NCBI GenBank assembly: GCA_013180625.2
Contig: SNVD02012988.1
Location: 1-64,000, forward strand
Length of the DNA stretch: 64,000 bases
From: Boswellia sacra
Taxonomy: Eukaryota > Streptophyta > Magnoliopsida > Sapindales > Burseraceae
Reading direction: 5' to 3'
The position numbers and the translations under genes were made by a program. Under the pieces are notes generated by a model. That model had not been told where the DNA came from. It searched no databases and was given only the letters and a program-made list of their open reading frames with translations. Shown piece by piece: positions 1 to 11,344 of the stretch; within the stretch, counting starts at the first letter, position 1, and each line of letters starts with the position of its first letter.

Positions 1-1525
1 ATTAGATTTTTAATACTTTCTTTATTCTTTTTTTTGTCATTTTTTAAACAAAGACTTATATATTAGACGAACCACGAACAAAGAGAAGAAAGCAAAAGAG
101 GAAAGTTATTAAGTTTTAATTTTAAAAAAATAACTTTTTGCGAGGAATATTTTCTCGCAAAAGGCCATATTTTACGAGAAATACATATTTTCGTCACAAA
201 ATGTCCAGTATTGTCACGTGTTCATAATAAGTTAGACAGGCTTTTCGCGAGAAATTTTTTTTCGCAAAAGGTTAACTTTTTTGCGAGGAATTTATTGTCG
301 CAAAAGATCACATTTCGCGACGAATCAATTTTCGTCGCAAAATATCCAATATTGTCAAGTGCATAATAAATTAGAATGGCTTTTTGCGAGGAATTTTTTG
401 TCGCAAAATGTGAATTTTTGCGAGAAAATTTTCGTCGCAAAATATGACTTTTTGCGAGGAAAATTTTCTCGCAAAAAGTCACATTTTGCGTGGAATCTCG
501 TTTTTGTCGCAAAATGTCCAGTATTGCCACGTAAGCATGGTAAAATAAAATGACTTTTCGCGAGGAATTTTTTGTCGCAAAAGGTCTATTTTTTGCGACA
601 AAAAATTCCGCGCGAAAGGTCACATTTTGCGAGGAATCACGTTTTTGTCGCAAAATGTCCAGTATTGCCACGTAAGCATGATAAATTAAAATGGCTTTTC
701 GCGAGGAAGTTTTTGTCGCAAAAAATAGACCTTTTGCGACAAAAAATTCCTCGCGAAAGGTCACATTTTGCGAGGAATCACGTTTTTGTCGCAAAATGTC
801 CAGTATTGACACGTAAGCATGATAAATTAAAATGGCTTTTCGCGAGGAATTTTTTGTCGCAAAAAATAGACCTTTTGCGACAAAAAATTCCTCGCGAAAG
901 GTCACATTTTGCGAGGAATCATGTTTTTGTCGCAAAATATCCAGTATTGTCACGTGTGCATGGTAAATTAAAATAGCTTTTTGCGAGGAATTTTTTGTCG
1001 CAAAAAATAGATTTTTTGTCGCAAAAAATGGATTTTTTCCGAGGAAATTTTCCTCGCAAAAGGTCACATTTTGCGAGGAATAATTTTTTCGTTACAAAAT
1101 GTCAAGTATTGCCATATATGCATGGTGAATTAGAATGGCCTTTAGTGAGGAATTTTTTATCGCAAAATGTCTTTTTTTTGCGAGAAACATTATTTTGTCG
1201 CAAAAAATGTTCATGTTGCTATAAAATTTTTGTCACAAAATGACGTAGGTGTGTTATACGTTTTGCGATGAAAAATTTGTCGCAATAGGTTTATTTCGTC
1301 GCAAAAAAAACTTCCCTAATTAGTCACTCGAGTTTTTAGCGAGGAAATGAATATTCGTTGCTAAAGGTTTTATTTTGCGACCAAAAATTCCTCGCAAAAT
1401 ATCTTTTTTTTGAAATGCTACCTTTTGTGACGAAATAATAATTTCGTCGCAAAAGGCCGCTTTTTGCGACGAATTTTATTTCGTCGCAAAAAATTTTGTC
1501 GCAAAAAACTGTTTTTCTTGTAGTG
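1..1525. mobile_element. CACTA element F, right end only
   Basis: The right edge reads CTTGTAGTG at 1517-1525, the reverse complement of the CACTACAAG terminus of plant CACTA (En/Spm) elements. It is followed by TAC (1526-1528). The sister 3' LTR of element A near 18346 has the same flank, with TAC present and no insert, so the element sits in the 5' LTR of A. The body is packed with copies of a GCGA/TCGC motif in both orientations, as expected of subterminal transposase-binding repeats. The left end lies outside the window, so total length and coding content are unknown. No transposase is seen in this part. The long open frames on both strands are made of the repeat and are not taken as genes. 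Confidence 0.8.
195..1130. repeat. ~141-bp tandem array of palindromic GCGA/TCGC units
   Basis: A unit of about 141 bp recurs; its TCCAGTATTG-type landmark lies at about 516, 658, 799 and 940, with more diverged copies on both sides. Each unit contains inverted stretches built on TTTTTGCGACAAAAA and TTTCGCGAGGAA, so each can fold into a hairpin. The array belongs to the subterminal region of CACTA element F. Confidence 0.85.
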
Positions 1526-1923
1526 TACCTTCTGATTGGAACCTCCTCGATGTGTGGATTTCGTCTATTCTTATTTGATATATCAAGGGCGGATCCCCTA
1601 ACCTTAGCTTTCATTATCATTGTGTTAATTTTTCTTACTAGTGTATTTTAAGTATTCTTATTTATTACTTATGAAATTGTTCCTTCAGTTGCTATGGTAG
1701 GTTTTACCGCCTATTTTCATGGATGGTTTTATAATCTTTTATTTATATTTTATATTTGAATGATCAGTTGTACCGCCTACCATCTTGACTTCTATTTGTT
1801 AATAGTATCATGTTATTTATTTGAATTATTCATATTCTATTTGCTCATCCTTCCCTGGTCTTGCTGGGTTTATTACTTTGACACTCCTATACTTGAGAGA
1901 TAATCCTATTTTTAGATGTGTCA
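1526..1923 (+). repeat. Element A 5' LTR, 3' part
   Basis: This stretch matches 18346-18802 of the 3' LTR with scattered changes. Shared landmarks are the TATATCAAGGGCGGATCC block and the end in GATGTGTCA directly before the primer site. The first ~1.1 kb of the LTR lies left of CACTA element F, outside the window. Confidence 0.85.
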
Positions 1924-1929
1924 AGTTTT

Positions 1930-1948
1930 TGGCACCATTGCCAGGGAA
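1930..1948 (+). other. Primer binding site of element A (tRNA-Asp type, decayed)
   Basis: The site reads TGGCACCATTGCCAGGGA, six bases after the LTR end. It differs from the intact site of element B (7252-7270) at three positions, and each is a CpG changed to CpA. Confidence 0.8.
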
Positions 1949-2053
1949 GGTAAAATTTAGCATGCAAAATAGTAAGTATTGCTTTTTTCATTTTAGATCT
2001 CAATTTTCTTTGTTGTATGTTCATCTTTTCTTTCCTTTCTCTTTTAAAATTGC

Positions 2054-2690
2054 ATGAAAATTTGGTCACGCACATCTAGTGGTAGACTTATTAGGAAAAC
2101 ATCATCTTCTCTAGAAAACATGGCCAACAATCAAGTGGAAAGGTTCACAGATGAAGGGGACAATCGTTCCGAACAAAATGACCAAAACCAACTAAGAACC
2201 CTCAGAGATTACATGAATCCGGTAAGGACTATTACACCATCTTGTATAGTTTCTCCTCCTGATGCAATCCTTTTCAATTTCAAATTGAGTTTCGTTCAAC
2301 TTTTACCCACCTTTTATGGCCTTAATATGGAGAACCTATATTCTTACTAAAAGAGCTTTGAAGAGGTGTGTAACTCCTACAGTGACCCAAATTGTAGCAT
2401 AAACACTATTAGATTGAAGCTTTTTTTTTATTCTTTAAAAGATAAAGCTAGGACATGGATACAAATTTTGAGGTCAAGTTCCATCAGTTCATGCGATGAG
2501 ATGAAACCGTAATTTTTTTTTTAAATTTCCTTCCTATAGAACAAATTCTCTTAAAAGACAAATCACCACTTTCACTCAAAAACAAAGAGAAACCCTTTAC
2601 TAATGTTGGGAGAGGTATAAAGAATTACTTAATACTTATCCTTGCCATAGTTTTGAAACTTGGAGAATAGTTGCACAATTCTATTAAAGG
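2054..2690 (+). pseudogene. Element A gag, N-terminal part
   Basis: The translation contains a stretch around LRTLRDYMNPVRTITPSCIV, characteristic of the start of Athila/Tat-like Gag, then a capsid-like part read as KDKARTWI. The first open stretch ends at 2350; matching sequence continues through stops and frameshifts up to the insertion of element B at 2691-2695 and resumes at 8700. Gag would package the element RNA into particles. Not functional. Confidence 0.8.
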
Positions 2691-2695
2691 TTAAC

Positions 2696-3737
2696 TGATG
2701 CGTTCGAAACTAGCAAGTATACTAGTCGCACAAGTAATAAAGTGATGAGTAAGATATCGTTCCCACGAGGATTGATTCTAATTGAATTTGTTATTCGAAA
2801 GCAACAATAAACTAAATGAGGGGGGGTTTTGTTGAATAATTAATTAAACTGAATACGAAGGCAAATAAAGAATAACACAACACAATATTAAATGAGTTAA
2901 AAATTCAATGAGAGACACCTGGTTAAGGGATCATTCTCTGCCACAAGATAAGGATTTGCGAATTAATTGTAGAATTGTCATCCAATTATACCATTGAAAT
3001 TATCAACCGTAGATAACAATAAGCTCTGCTACCCCAATCTTTCCTTACTTTGTTGTTAAATAAAACAGGCTCTTTATTTAATCTCTATCCATTAAACAAC
3101 CTAGAACAAGCTCTCTAAATTTAATTCAATGGATGCATTATAAAAAGAAAGACAGGTTGATCTAAGCAATAAACACACAAGCTCGGATTATTTAACTTAG
3201 GTTATATTCTCCAATTGTAATCTCCGATCACAATTTTGCTACTAATGATTAGAAATTCAAGACAATTACGGATCAAGATTTCTAGTCTAGCAATAGACAA
3301 TATCCAGATTATATTCAGTTGGCCACCCAAATACAATCCAGCAATCAATCATAAGCATTAAACATGGGAAAATACAAGCAACTTCAATTAGAGAATTGGA
3401 TAATAATTTCTTGCACAATCAACTCACAAACACTATATCAAGGGCTTTGAAATCACCCTTAACCAATTCAGATTTAGTTACACATATTCAGACATAATAC
3501 AAATACAATACAATACATAGCAATTCCAGAAATTGAAAGGGAAATGAAAAACTTAGCAAATCTGATGAAATCTCTTAGGATTTGTAGTTCTTCCTCTTTC
3601 CAGGCCTTCAATCTCCTTCAAGAACTCTAAGAGATGAGAGAAATCCAAAGATGCAGCCTCCTCCACTTTCTCCCCTCTTCAAGTTTTGAAAATAAAACCC
3701 TAAAATGTGTTTATATATTTTGCTACAGTAACTTGCT
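2696..3737 (-). repeat. Element B 3' LTR, truncated
   Basis: It aligns closely with 7277-8320 of the other LTR, then stops after TGCTACAGTAACTTGCT. The next bases are RNase H-region coding sequence read on the minus strand. The full LTR is 1418 bp, so about a quarter was lost. Confidence 0.9.
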
Positions 3738-5080
3738 TCTTCGTAACTAAGTAATTGACAATATCTGCATACCAAGGGGCTACTACATTTAGAGACAACA
3801 ATTGTTCATCCGAAAAACTTTCTTGTAATGGTAGTGCATTCTTATCATGGACAATGCGACTGAGATGGTCTGGGACTAAGTTTTTACTTCCCTTCTTATC
3901 TTTGATCTCCAAGTCAAACTCCTGTAAAAGGAGTATCCACCTGATAAGACTTGGTTTAGCATCTTTCTTTATGAGCAAGTACCTCTAAGCTGCATGATCA
4001 GAATAAACGGTTACTTTAGTACCAATCAAATAAGATCGAAACTTTTCTAAAGCAAAAATAATCGCTAGCAGCTCTTTCTCAGTGGTAGAATAATTAAGTT
4101 GAGCATCATTTAAAGTCCGAGATGCATAGTAAATGGCATGTGGAATTTTGCCAATTCGTTGACCCAAAACCGCACCCACAGCGTAGTCACTTGCATCACA
4201 CATGATCTCGAATGGATGATCCCAATTCGGAGATTGGATTACTGGAGCCGAAGTCAAGAGTTCCTTCAGTTTCTCAAATGCCTCTTTGCATTTCTCATCA
4301 AATTCAAAGGCCACATCATTCTGTAATAATCTGCATAGGGGCAATGCTATCTTCGAGAAATCTTTGATGAATCTATGATAGAAAACCTGCATGACCAAGA
4401 AACGAACGAATATCCCGCACACTTGTGGGAGGTGGTAAGGAACATATAAGATCTATCTTGGATTTATCCACCTTCTATACCCTTAGCAGAAATAAAATGT
4501 CCCAAAACTATACCTTGATCTACCATAAAATGACATTTCTCCCAATTTAGAACAAGGTTAGTTTCCTATACATCTTTGAAGTATAAGGGTAAGGTTGTCA
4601 AGGCATTTATCAAAAGAATCACCAAAAACACTAAAGTCATCCATAAATACCTCAATGATGTTCTCAACATAATCAGAGAAAATACTTACCATACACCTTT
4701 GGAAAGTGGCAGGGGCATTGCAAAGACCGAATGGCATGCGTCGATAGGCAAATGTACCGAATGGGCATGTGAATGTAGTTTTCTCTTGCTTGATCCTCAG
4801 GGGCAATGACAATCTGATTATATCCTGAATAGCCATCAAGAAAACAATAATGAGAATGACCTACTAACCTCTCTAGCATTTGATCAATGAATGGCAAAGG
4901 AAAGTGATCCTTGTGAGTTGCTGAATTGAGCTTCCGATAATCAATACAAACTCGCCAGCCAGTTTGGATACGAGTGGGAACTAGCTCGTTATTGTCATTC
5001 TTAACCACCGTAACACCAGATTTCTTCAGAACAACTTGGACTGGACTCACCCACTTGCTGTCCGAAATTGGATAAATCAC
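3738..5080 (-). pseudogene. Element B reverse transcriptase and RNase H
   Basis: Read on the minus strand, the segment gives YRKLNSATHKDHFPLPFIDQ, an FMDD catalytic box within VFMDDFSVFG, the connection domain, and RNase H with CDASDYAVGAVLG, ASRTLNDAQ and TEKELLAI. The tail DHLSRI and [10 protein letters not shown] marks the RNase H to integrase linker, after which the deletion begins. Frameshifts lie near 4800 and 4560, and a stop lies at 3985 within the RNase H part. The catalytic residues are present but the frame is not. Confidence 0.85.
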
Positions 5081-6225
5081 ACCACATCTAACAATTTCAG
5101 GATTTCTTTCTTGACAACTTCCATCATTGGAGGATTCAACCTCCGCTGTGCTTCTCTAGTGGGCTTGGATCCCTCTTCTAACAAGATGCGGTGCATGCAT
5201 ATGGCTGGACTAATACCTTTGATGTCAGCGATTGTCCACCCAATGGCTATTTTGTGGTCTCGAAGCACTCGGATGAGTTTCTCTTCTTGCAATGGTGCAA
5301 GGCCCTTTGCTATTATGACTGGCAAAGTGTCTTTCTCACCCAAGAATACATGATTCAAATGATCTGGAAGAGGCTTAAGCTCGAAGCCAGGTGCTTTCAT
5401 CACAGAAGGAAGAAGTTTCTCATTAGATAAAGGCAATTCAATATACGAAACATCATACTTGTTTGTGGTGATAGCTATAGTCTCATCCAAGCTTGCCACA
5501 GCTTCCTCCATTTCTTTAGACACTTGTATCAACTTTCTCGATTCTCTGGAATTTTTTGCCCCTATGTGCTCACTAATGGCTACTTCCAATGCATCCTTGC
5601 GAGTTAACTCAAAAAGTTGTTGTGCCAAAGAATCAATAACATCCACTGCAAAAACAGAATGCAAGTCACTAGGGTACCTCATTGCCTCAAAAATATTGAA
5701 ACGAATCACCTCACCATCAAACTCCATGGTGAGAGTGCCATCATGAACATCAATCTTGGTTCACGCAGTTTTCAAGAATGGCCTCCCCAAAAGAATCGGT
5801 GTTGGATTGGGAGATGTCTCATCCTCCATTTTCAGAACATAGAAGTCTGCTGAAAAAATCAATTGATTCACTTGCACAAGCACATCTTCTACAACTCTTT
5901 TGGGATATGCATTAAAATGATCAGCAAGTTGAATGGTAATACCAATTTTCGCAAAAGGTCCAAGATTTAAAGAAGCACAAATAAATGGCATGACATTAAT
6001 AGCTGCTCCTAAATCTAACATAGCTCTTTCAAACTTGGTTTTACCAATGGTGCATGGAATGGTGACTGTACCTGGATCATTGCATTTCAGAGGAATTTTT
6101 CTTTGTAGAACAGCTGAAACATTTTCCCCCACACTTACCTTCTCATTTCCTTTCAACTTTCTTTTGTTGGTACATAACTCCTTGAGACATTTTGCATAGC
6201 GAGGTATTTGCTCGATAGAATCCAC
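5077..6225 (-). pseudogene. Element B protease and protease-RT linker
   Basis: The upstream piece (6225-5761) contains the aspartic protease motif AMLDLGAAINVMP and the second conserved region PILLGRPFLKTA, preceded by the Gag-protease junction-like YAKCLKELCTNKRK. The downstream piece (5727-5077) starts MEFDGEVIRFNIFEAM and runs through FELKPLPDHLNHVFLG to the RT entry KEILKLLDVV. DLGA in place of DSG/DTG is usual in this lineage. A stop between the two pieces breaks the polyprotein. Confidence 0.85.
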
Positions 6226-6282
6226 AAGTGATATATTTACCTCGATTTTGCAAAAAGTTTCCAGGATTTTCTGTTCTTGTTC

Positions 6283-7161
6283 CTACTTCTTCGATTTTGC
6301 AAATCTACTAGGAAAAAGTGGAGGAGTAACATATGAAGGAATGGGAGTTATAGGATTTACCTGAGAAGTCAATGTTTTGTTCATGGTGGATGTGATGTCA
6401 TCTCCTTCATTAGTTTGTGATTTCTTTGCCAGGTTTTGGATACTTGCCCTAGTTTCCATTTGCTCTCCACTTCGAATTTGCTCTTCACTTCGCAAAGTTA
6501 TCGCACAAGCATTCTCTCTTGGATTGATCATCGTTTGAGAAGATAATTTTTCTGAGTCTTGGCCCTCGAATTTGCTCATGCTAGTAGCCAATTGTCCCAT
6601 TTGATTTGCCAGGTTTTGGATACTTGCCCCAGTTTTCTGCTGGAATTGCATTGTGTTAATGGCAAGTGCATTAACAATATCCTGGAGTGACATACCTGAG
6701 TTTTCTGGAGTTGGTTGTGGTGCTGGTTGTGGCATTGATGGTGGTTGCATTTGAAATGGTTGCTGCACTCTAGGTTGATTAAAACCTTGCGGCCGATTTG
6801 GTATGGCATTTGAGGCGATTGGTTAATGATTCCAGTAATTAAAATTAGGGTGATCTCCCCATCCAGCATTGTAAGTGTTAGAGAAGGGATCATACCATTG
6901 CCTTGTTTGTCCTGGAAATCCATCCATGGCATTGACTTGTTCCATATCTCCTCGCAAAGTAGGATACATGTCGATTGGATGCTCCATGGTAGAATATACC
7001 TCACATGCATAAGATTTCTGCATATGTCCTACATCCATGTTTTCCACAAGAGAAGTTATCTTAAAAAGTTGTTGTTCAATGTTCGGAGTGCTTACCTCAT
7101 TTACTCTCCATGGTAGTTGTGGCTCAAATCCGCCACTGAATTGATGGAAGTTTATTGCCAT
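6283..7161 (-). pseudogene. Element B gag, lacking the N-terminal half
   Basis: The frame can start at MAINFHQFSGGFEPQLPW (7161). It continues with EQQLFKITSLVENM, MEHPIDMYPTLRGDMEQVNA and a proline/glutamine-rich stretch before 6283. These segments normally lie downstream of the capsid region. The capsid block seen in element A is absent, so the 5' part of gag was lost, and there is a frameshift near 6800. Confidence 0.75.
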
Positions 7162-7251
7162 GTCGCCTAAACATAAACAATCAAAAAAAGAAAAACAAAC
7201 AAAAATATGAATCAACAATGAAAACAAAATAACAAATCGATTAGAAAATCA

Positions 7252-7270
7252 ATCCCCGGCAACGGCGCCA
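7252..7270 (-). other. Primer binding site of element B (tRNA-Asp type)
   Basis: On the minus strand it reads TGGCGCCGTTGCCGGGGAT, six bases inside the LTR end. This is the undamaged tRNA-Asp-type site common in Athila/Tat-like elements. Confidence 0.88.
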
Positions 7271-7276
7271 AAAACT

Positions 7277-8694
7277 TGATGCTTTCGAAACTAGCAAGTA
7301 TACTAGTCGCACAAGTAATAAAGTGATGAGTAAGATATCGTTCCCACGAGGATTGATTCTAATTGAATTTGTTACTCGAAAGCAACAATAAACTAAATGA
7401 GGGGGGTTTTGTTGATTGATTAATTAGATGAAATATTAATGCAAGTAAAGAATAACAAAACAGAAAGTTAATTGGAGTGAAAACTCAATGAGAGACACCT
7501 GGTTAAGGGATCCTTCTCTACCACAAGATATGGATTTGCGAATTAATTGTAGAATTGTCATCCAATTACACCATTGAAATTATCAACCGTAGATAACAAC
7601 AAGCTCTGTTATCCCAATCTTTCCTTACTTTGTTGTTAAATAAAACAGGCTCTTATTTAATCTCTATCCATTAAACAACCTAGAACAAGCTCTCTAAATT
7701 TAATTCAATGGATGCATTATGAAAAGAAAGACAGGTTGATCTAAGCAATAAACACACAAGCTCGGATTATTTAACTTAGGTTATATTCTCCAATTGCAAT
7801 CTCTGAGCACAATTTTGCTACTAATGATTAGAAATTCAAGACAATTATGGATCAAGATTTCTAATCTAGCAATAGGCAATATCCAGATTATATTCAGTTG
7901 GCCATTCGAAATACAATCTAGCAAGCAATCATAAGCATTAAACATGAGAAAATACAAGCAACTTCAATTAGAGAATTGGATGATAATTTCTTGCACAATC
8001 AACTCACAAACACTATATCAAGGGCTTTGAAATCACCCTCAACCAATTCAGATTTAGTTACACATATTCATATAGAATACAAATAAAATACAATATGGAG
8101 ACATTCCAGAAAATGAAAGGGAAAGGGAAAACTTAGCAAATTTGATGAAATCTCTTAGGATTTGTAGTTCTTCCTCTTTCCAAACCTTCAATCTCCTTCA
8201 AGAACTCCAAGAGATGAGAGAAATCCAAAGATGCAGCCTCCTCCACGTTCTCCCCTCTTCAAGTTTTGAAAATAAAACCCTAAAATGTGTTTAAATACTC
8301 TGCTACAGTAACTTGCTACAGTGCCCCGTATTTAATAACATGCTACAGTGATATATGGAATTACAAATATACACTTCTCATACCATTTTTATCACAACTT
8401 TCGGTACACTACATAAATTCGTGAAACGTAAATTTCTTCAGAAAATAGACTTCGAGAGCTTTTCAATGGTATATAGCATGTTATCCGGTTAATTGTATAT
8501 CGATACAATCAACTCTAAGAAATTGGTTGACTAGCAGAGGTGAAAATGAAGGGTTTTACTACAATTTTGTGTAAGTTCCTCCAAAACTCCTACAAAAATC
8601 AAAAACCACACAAAAACATAAAAATACCAAGGAATATAGCAAAGAAACATAGACGGAATTGATATGAAAATGATATATAAATAGACACCTATCA
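7277..8694 (-). repeat. Element B 5' LTR, full length (1418 bp)
   Basis: On the minus strand it begins TGATAGGTGTCTATTTATAT and ends ...AAAGCATCA. It is followed on the low-coordinate side by the primer site and flanked at 8695 by the TTAAC duplication. Few differences separate it from the truncated partner, so the insertion is not very old. Confidence 0.9.
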
Positions 8695-8699
8695 TTAAC

Positions 8700-9831
8700 A
8701 CCTCAAGATAGGCAACTATTAGAGCTAATGTATAAAGAACAATTTGGAGATAAAGACCTAGAGGAAGTAGTTGACAACCTAGACTCTTTAACGGATAAGG
8801 CCCAAAATTGGGACACTATTGACACCTATGAGTACCAAGCAAAGCCCCAGCCTGAACATCCAGTAGAGACATTTACAACCTTAAGGAAGACCTGACTGTG
8901 ATAGCCCTCTTGATAACGCACCCCACTAATAACTGATTCGAGGCTAAGCCATGACCTTCAAGCCAAAAATGCATCTCTAACTAGAAAAATCTAGGCTTTA
9001 GAAATGAAAAAGAGTGGTCAATTGAATTCTATACGAGAAACTGTTTGTCACATTTGTAATGCTAATGACCAGCCTACAGATAAATGTTCAACTTCGCCTA
9101 CTTTAGAGAATGTCTCCATGAACAAGCCAATACCTTAAACACTTTCAAAAGGTCAAATCACAATCTATACTCACAAACGTACAATCCCGGTTGGAGAAAT
9201 CATTCAAATTTTAGTTAAAAAAATGACAATCATGCACCAGCTTCACAAGTCCCTTTTCCAACACATCAAAAATTTCAAAATTTTCATGATCATGCACCAT
9301 ATGTTCCTCCTCCTAAGAAGGATCTTCAAGAAACATTGCATTTATTTATTACAAAGCGAGAGACATTCAATAGTCAAACTGCCCAAATATTAGCAAATCT
9401 GTCAGACACTCTTGCAAAATTTGCATTTGCATCCACATTTAGTATCCATGAAAAAGGGAAATTTCCTTCCCAAACATTGCAAAATCCTAAAGATCAATCT
9501 AATTCAAGTGTGAACAGCTCATACAGTCATTATCTTGACCAAAGCCAAATCAGTCATGACCCTTCGCAATCGTAAGATTGTTGAAAAACACATTCCTAAA
9601 CCTTTCGAGAAAGAAGATGAATCGATCTCTAAAGGTCAGGAAGAGGTTACGAAACCAACACTTAGTAAGGAAGAAACAAAATCGCCACCTGTGCCTCCAT
9701 TTTCTCAAGCATTAGCCACACAAAAGAAGCGAACTCACAATTCTAAAATCTTTGAAATTTTCAAACAGGTAAATGTCAACATTCCCTTGCTAGATGTGAT
9801 CAAACAGGTACTTTCTTATGACAAATTTTAA
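8700..9831 (+). pseudogene. Element A gag, C-terminal part
   Basis: Gag of element A resumes here after element B. Only scattered frames are open. The clearest (9336-9831) carries MTLRNRKIVEKHIPKPFEKE, PPVPPFSQALATQKK and NVNIPLLDVIKQV, matching the end of Gag in element C (about 63853-63580). A zinc-knuckle-like stretch read as CHICNANDQPTDKC lies near 9050. Stops and shifts throughout make this a relic. Confidence 0.75.
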
Positions 9832-9864
9832 AAAGATTTGTGCACTGTGAAAAGAAAATTGAAT

Positions 9865-10682
9865 TAAGGGTGCACACGGGTCGGGTCGGGTCGGGTCGGG
9901 CAAAACCCGACCCGACTCAATTCGATACATGGTAGGGTTAGACATTTTTAATACGTAATCGGGTTTCTGAAGCATGTAACCTGAGATATAACCCAAATTG
10001 TCGGTTGGTCGGGTCTGTCGAGTCCACTCGATACTTGACATGTAAGTGTCGAGTAGTCTCTCGACACCTGACAGATAATGTCGAGTCGTGTTAGATGCAT
10101 CATTCAACACTCGATATCAGACTATTTTCGAAGACATCAAGTGACGAATGATGAATTCGACACTCGACACTGTCTACTTGACACTGAACACATATTATCG
10201 AATCGTGTCAGATGCATCATCCGACACTCGATATTAGACTATTTTTGAAGACATAGAGTGTCAGATGATGAATCCGACACTCGACACTATCCACTCGACA
10301 CTTAACACATATTGTTGAGTCGTGTTAGATGCATCATCCAACACTTGATATCAGACTATTTTCGAAGACATTGAGTGTCAGATGATGAATCCGGCACTCG
10401 ACACTGTCCACTCGGCACTCAACACATATTGTTGAATCGTGTCAGATGCATCATTCGACACTCGAAATCAGACTATTTTCGAAGACATTGAGTGTCAGAT
10501 AATGAATTTGACATTCGACACTGTCCACTCGGCACTCGACAATAATTAAACCTGATCCCAAACCCGATTGTAAAAAACCCAAAGTTTATAACCCAATTTC
10601 GGGTTTGTTATTATCGTGACCCAATTGTATCCCAACCAACCTAACAAAACACGATTGGGTTGGGTAATTTTGAACACCCCTA
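9865..10682. mobile_element. hAT-type non-autonomous element (818 bp)
   Basis: The left end is TAAGGGTGCACACGGGTCGG. The right end, reverse complemented, begins TAGGGGTGTTCAAAATTACC. The 8-bp duplication AATTGAAT flanks it at 9857-9864 and 10683-10690. Eight-base duplications and TA(A/G)GGGTG ends are typical of hAT elements. Removing the insert and one duplication restores the sequence found in element C near 63540. There is no transposase. The interior holds GGGTC-rich termini and a 117-bp tandem repeat. Confidence 0.92.
10060..10530. repeat. 117-bp tandem repeat, about four copies
   Basis: The landmark GATGCATCAT recurs at about 10094, 10211, 10328 and 10445, an exact 117-bp period. Each unit is full of CGACACTCGA-type palindromic words. 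The array is internal to the hAT element. Confidence 0.9.
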
Positions 10683-10690
10683 AATTGAAT

Positions 10691-11270
10691 GTGTAAAACA
10701 AGGCCTTTCTAACCAAGCAAGTAAGTGCTATTCTTCAAAGCAATAATACAGTGAAATATAAGGATCTAGATTGTTCTACAATTTCATATATTATTGGGGA
10801 TCATAAATTGAACAAGCTTTACTTGATCTTGGTGCTAGTGTAAATTTGCTTCCATATTCGATTTTTCAAAAACTCAATCTAGGTCCGTCAAAACCGACTT
10901 CTATGACTCTTTTGCTTGCTGATAGATCAATTAAAGTGCCAAGAGGAGTAGTAGAAGATGTGTTAGTTTAAGTCAATAAATTCATTTACCCAGTGGATTT
11001 TATCATCTTATATATACAACCAGTGGAAGTATATAATTCAATTCCTGTCATTTTAGGGCGTCCATTTCTAACTCTAATGCTTTGATTAATTGCGGGAATG
11101 GAGTCATGAAGCTATCATTCAGGAATATGACGGTGGAACTTAACGTTTTTAATATGTGTAAATAATTGCATAAAGAAGATGATGAAATTAAGGAGGCTAA
11201 TATGATTAAAACTATTGTGGAAGACCACATCCAAAAAAGAAGTTTTTCTGACCCTTTGAAACCTATTTAG
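10691..11270 (+). pseudogene. Element A protease region
   Basis: After the MITE the protease region of element A is recognisable. The active-site segment reads ALLDLGASVNLLPYSIFQK in the frame near 10810-10870, followed by a second conserved segment around PVILGRPF near 11045 and by KLSFRNMTVELNVF. The same order is seen in element C at 63601-62955. Frameshifts break the region. Confidence 0.78.
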
Positions 11271-11344
11271 TCAATTCATTAGGATCGAGTATACAACTAG
11301 AGCCCTATTTTTCTAATATATGTTCTTTACTGGATTGTTCATAG

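Larger units (their letters stand above)
2696..8694 (-). mobile_element. Ty3/gypsy LTR retrotransposon B, internally deleted
   Basis: The element is bounded by TGATG...TATCA LTR ends and flanked by the 5-bp duplication TTAAC (2691-2695 and 8695-8699), so both borders are exact. On the minus strand the order is 5' LTR (8694-7277), primer site, gag without its N-terminal part, protease, reverse transcriptase and RNase H. A deletion then runs from the end of RNase H into the 3' LTR. Integrase and roughly 380 bp of the 3' LTR are missing. It lies inside the gag of element A and its primer site is undamaged, so it is the younger of the two. Confidence 0.92.

Noticed and set aside
222..1067. Open frame of 281 codons on the minus strand and long plus-strand frames in the left array
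   Set aside because: They consist of the translated 141-bp repeat (AILIYHAYV-ILDILRQK repeated) and exist on both strands. This is a property of the repeat, not a gene.
195..1130. CRISPR-like look of regularly spaced palindromic repeats
   Set aside because: The units are contiguous, without unique spacers, and lie in a plant CACTA end.
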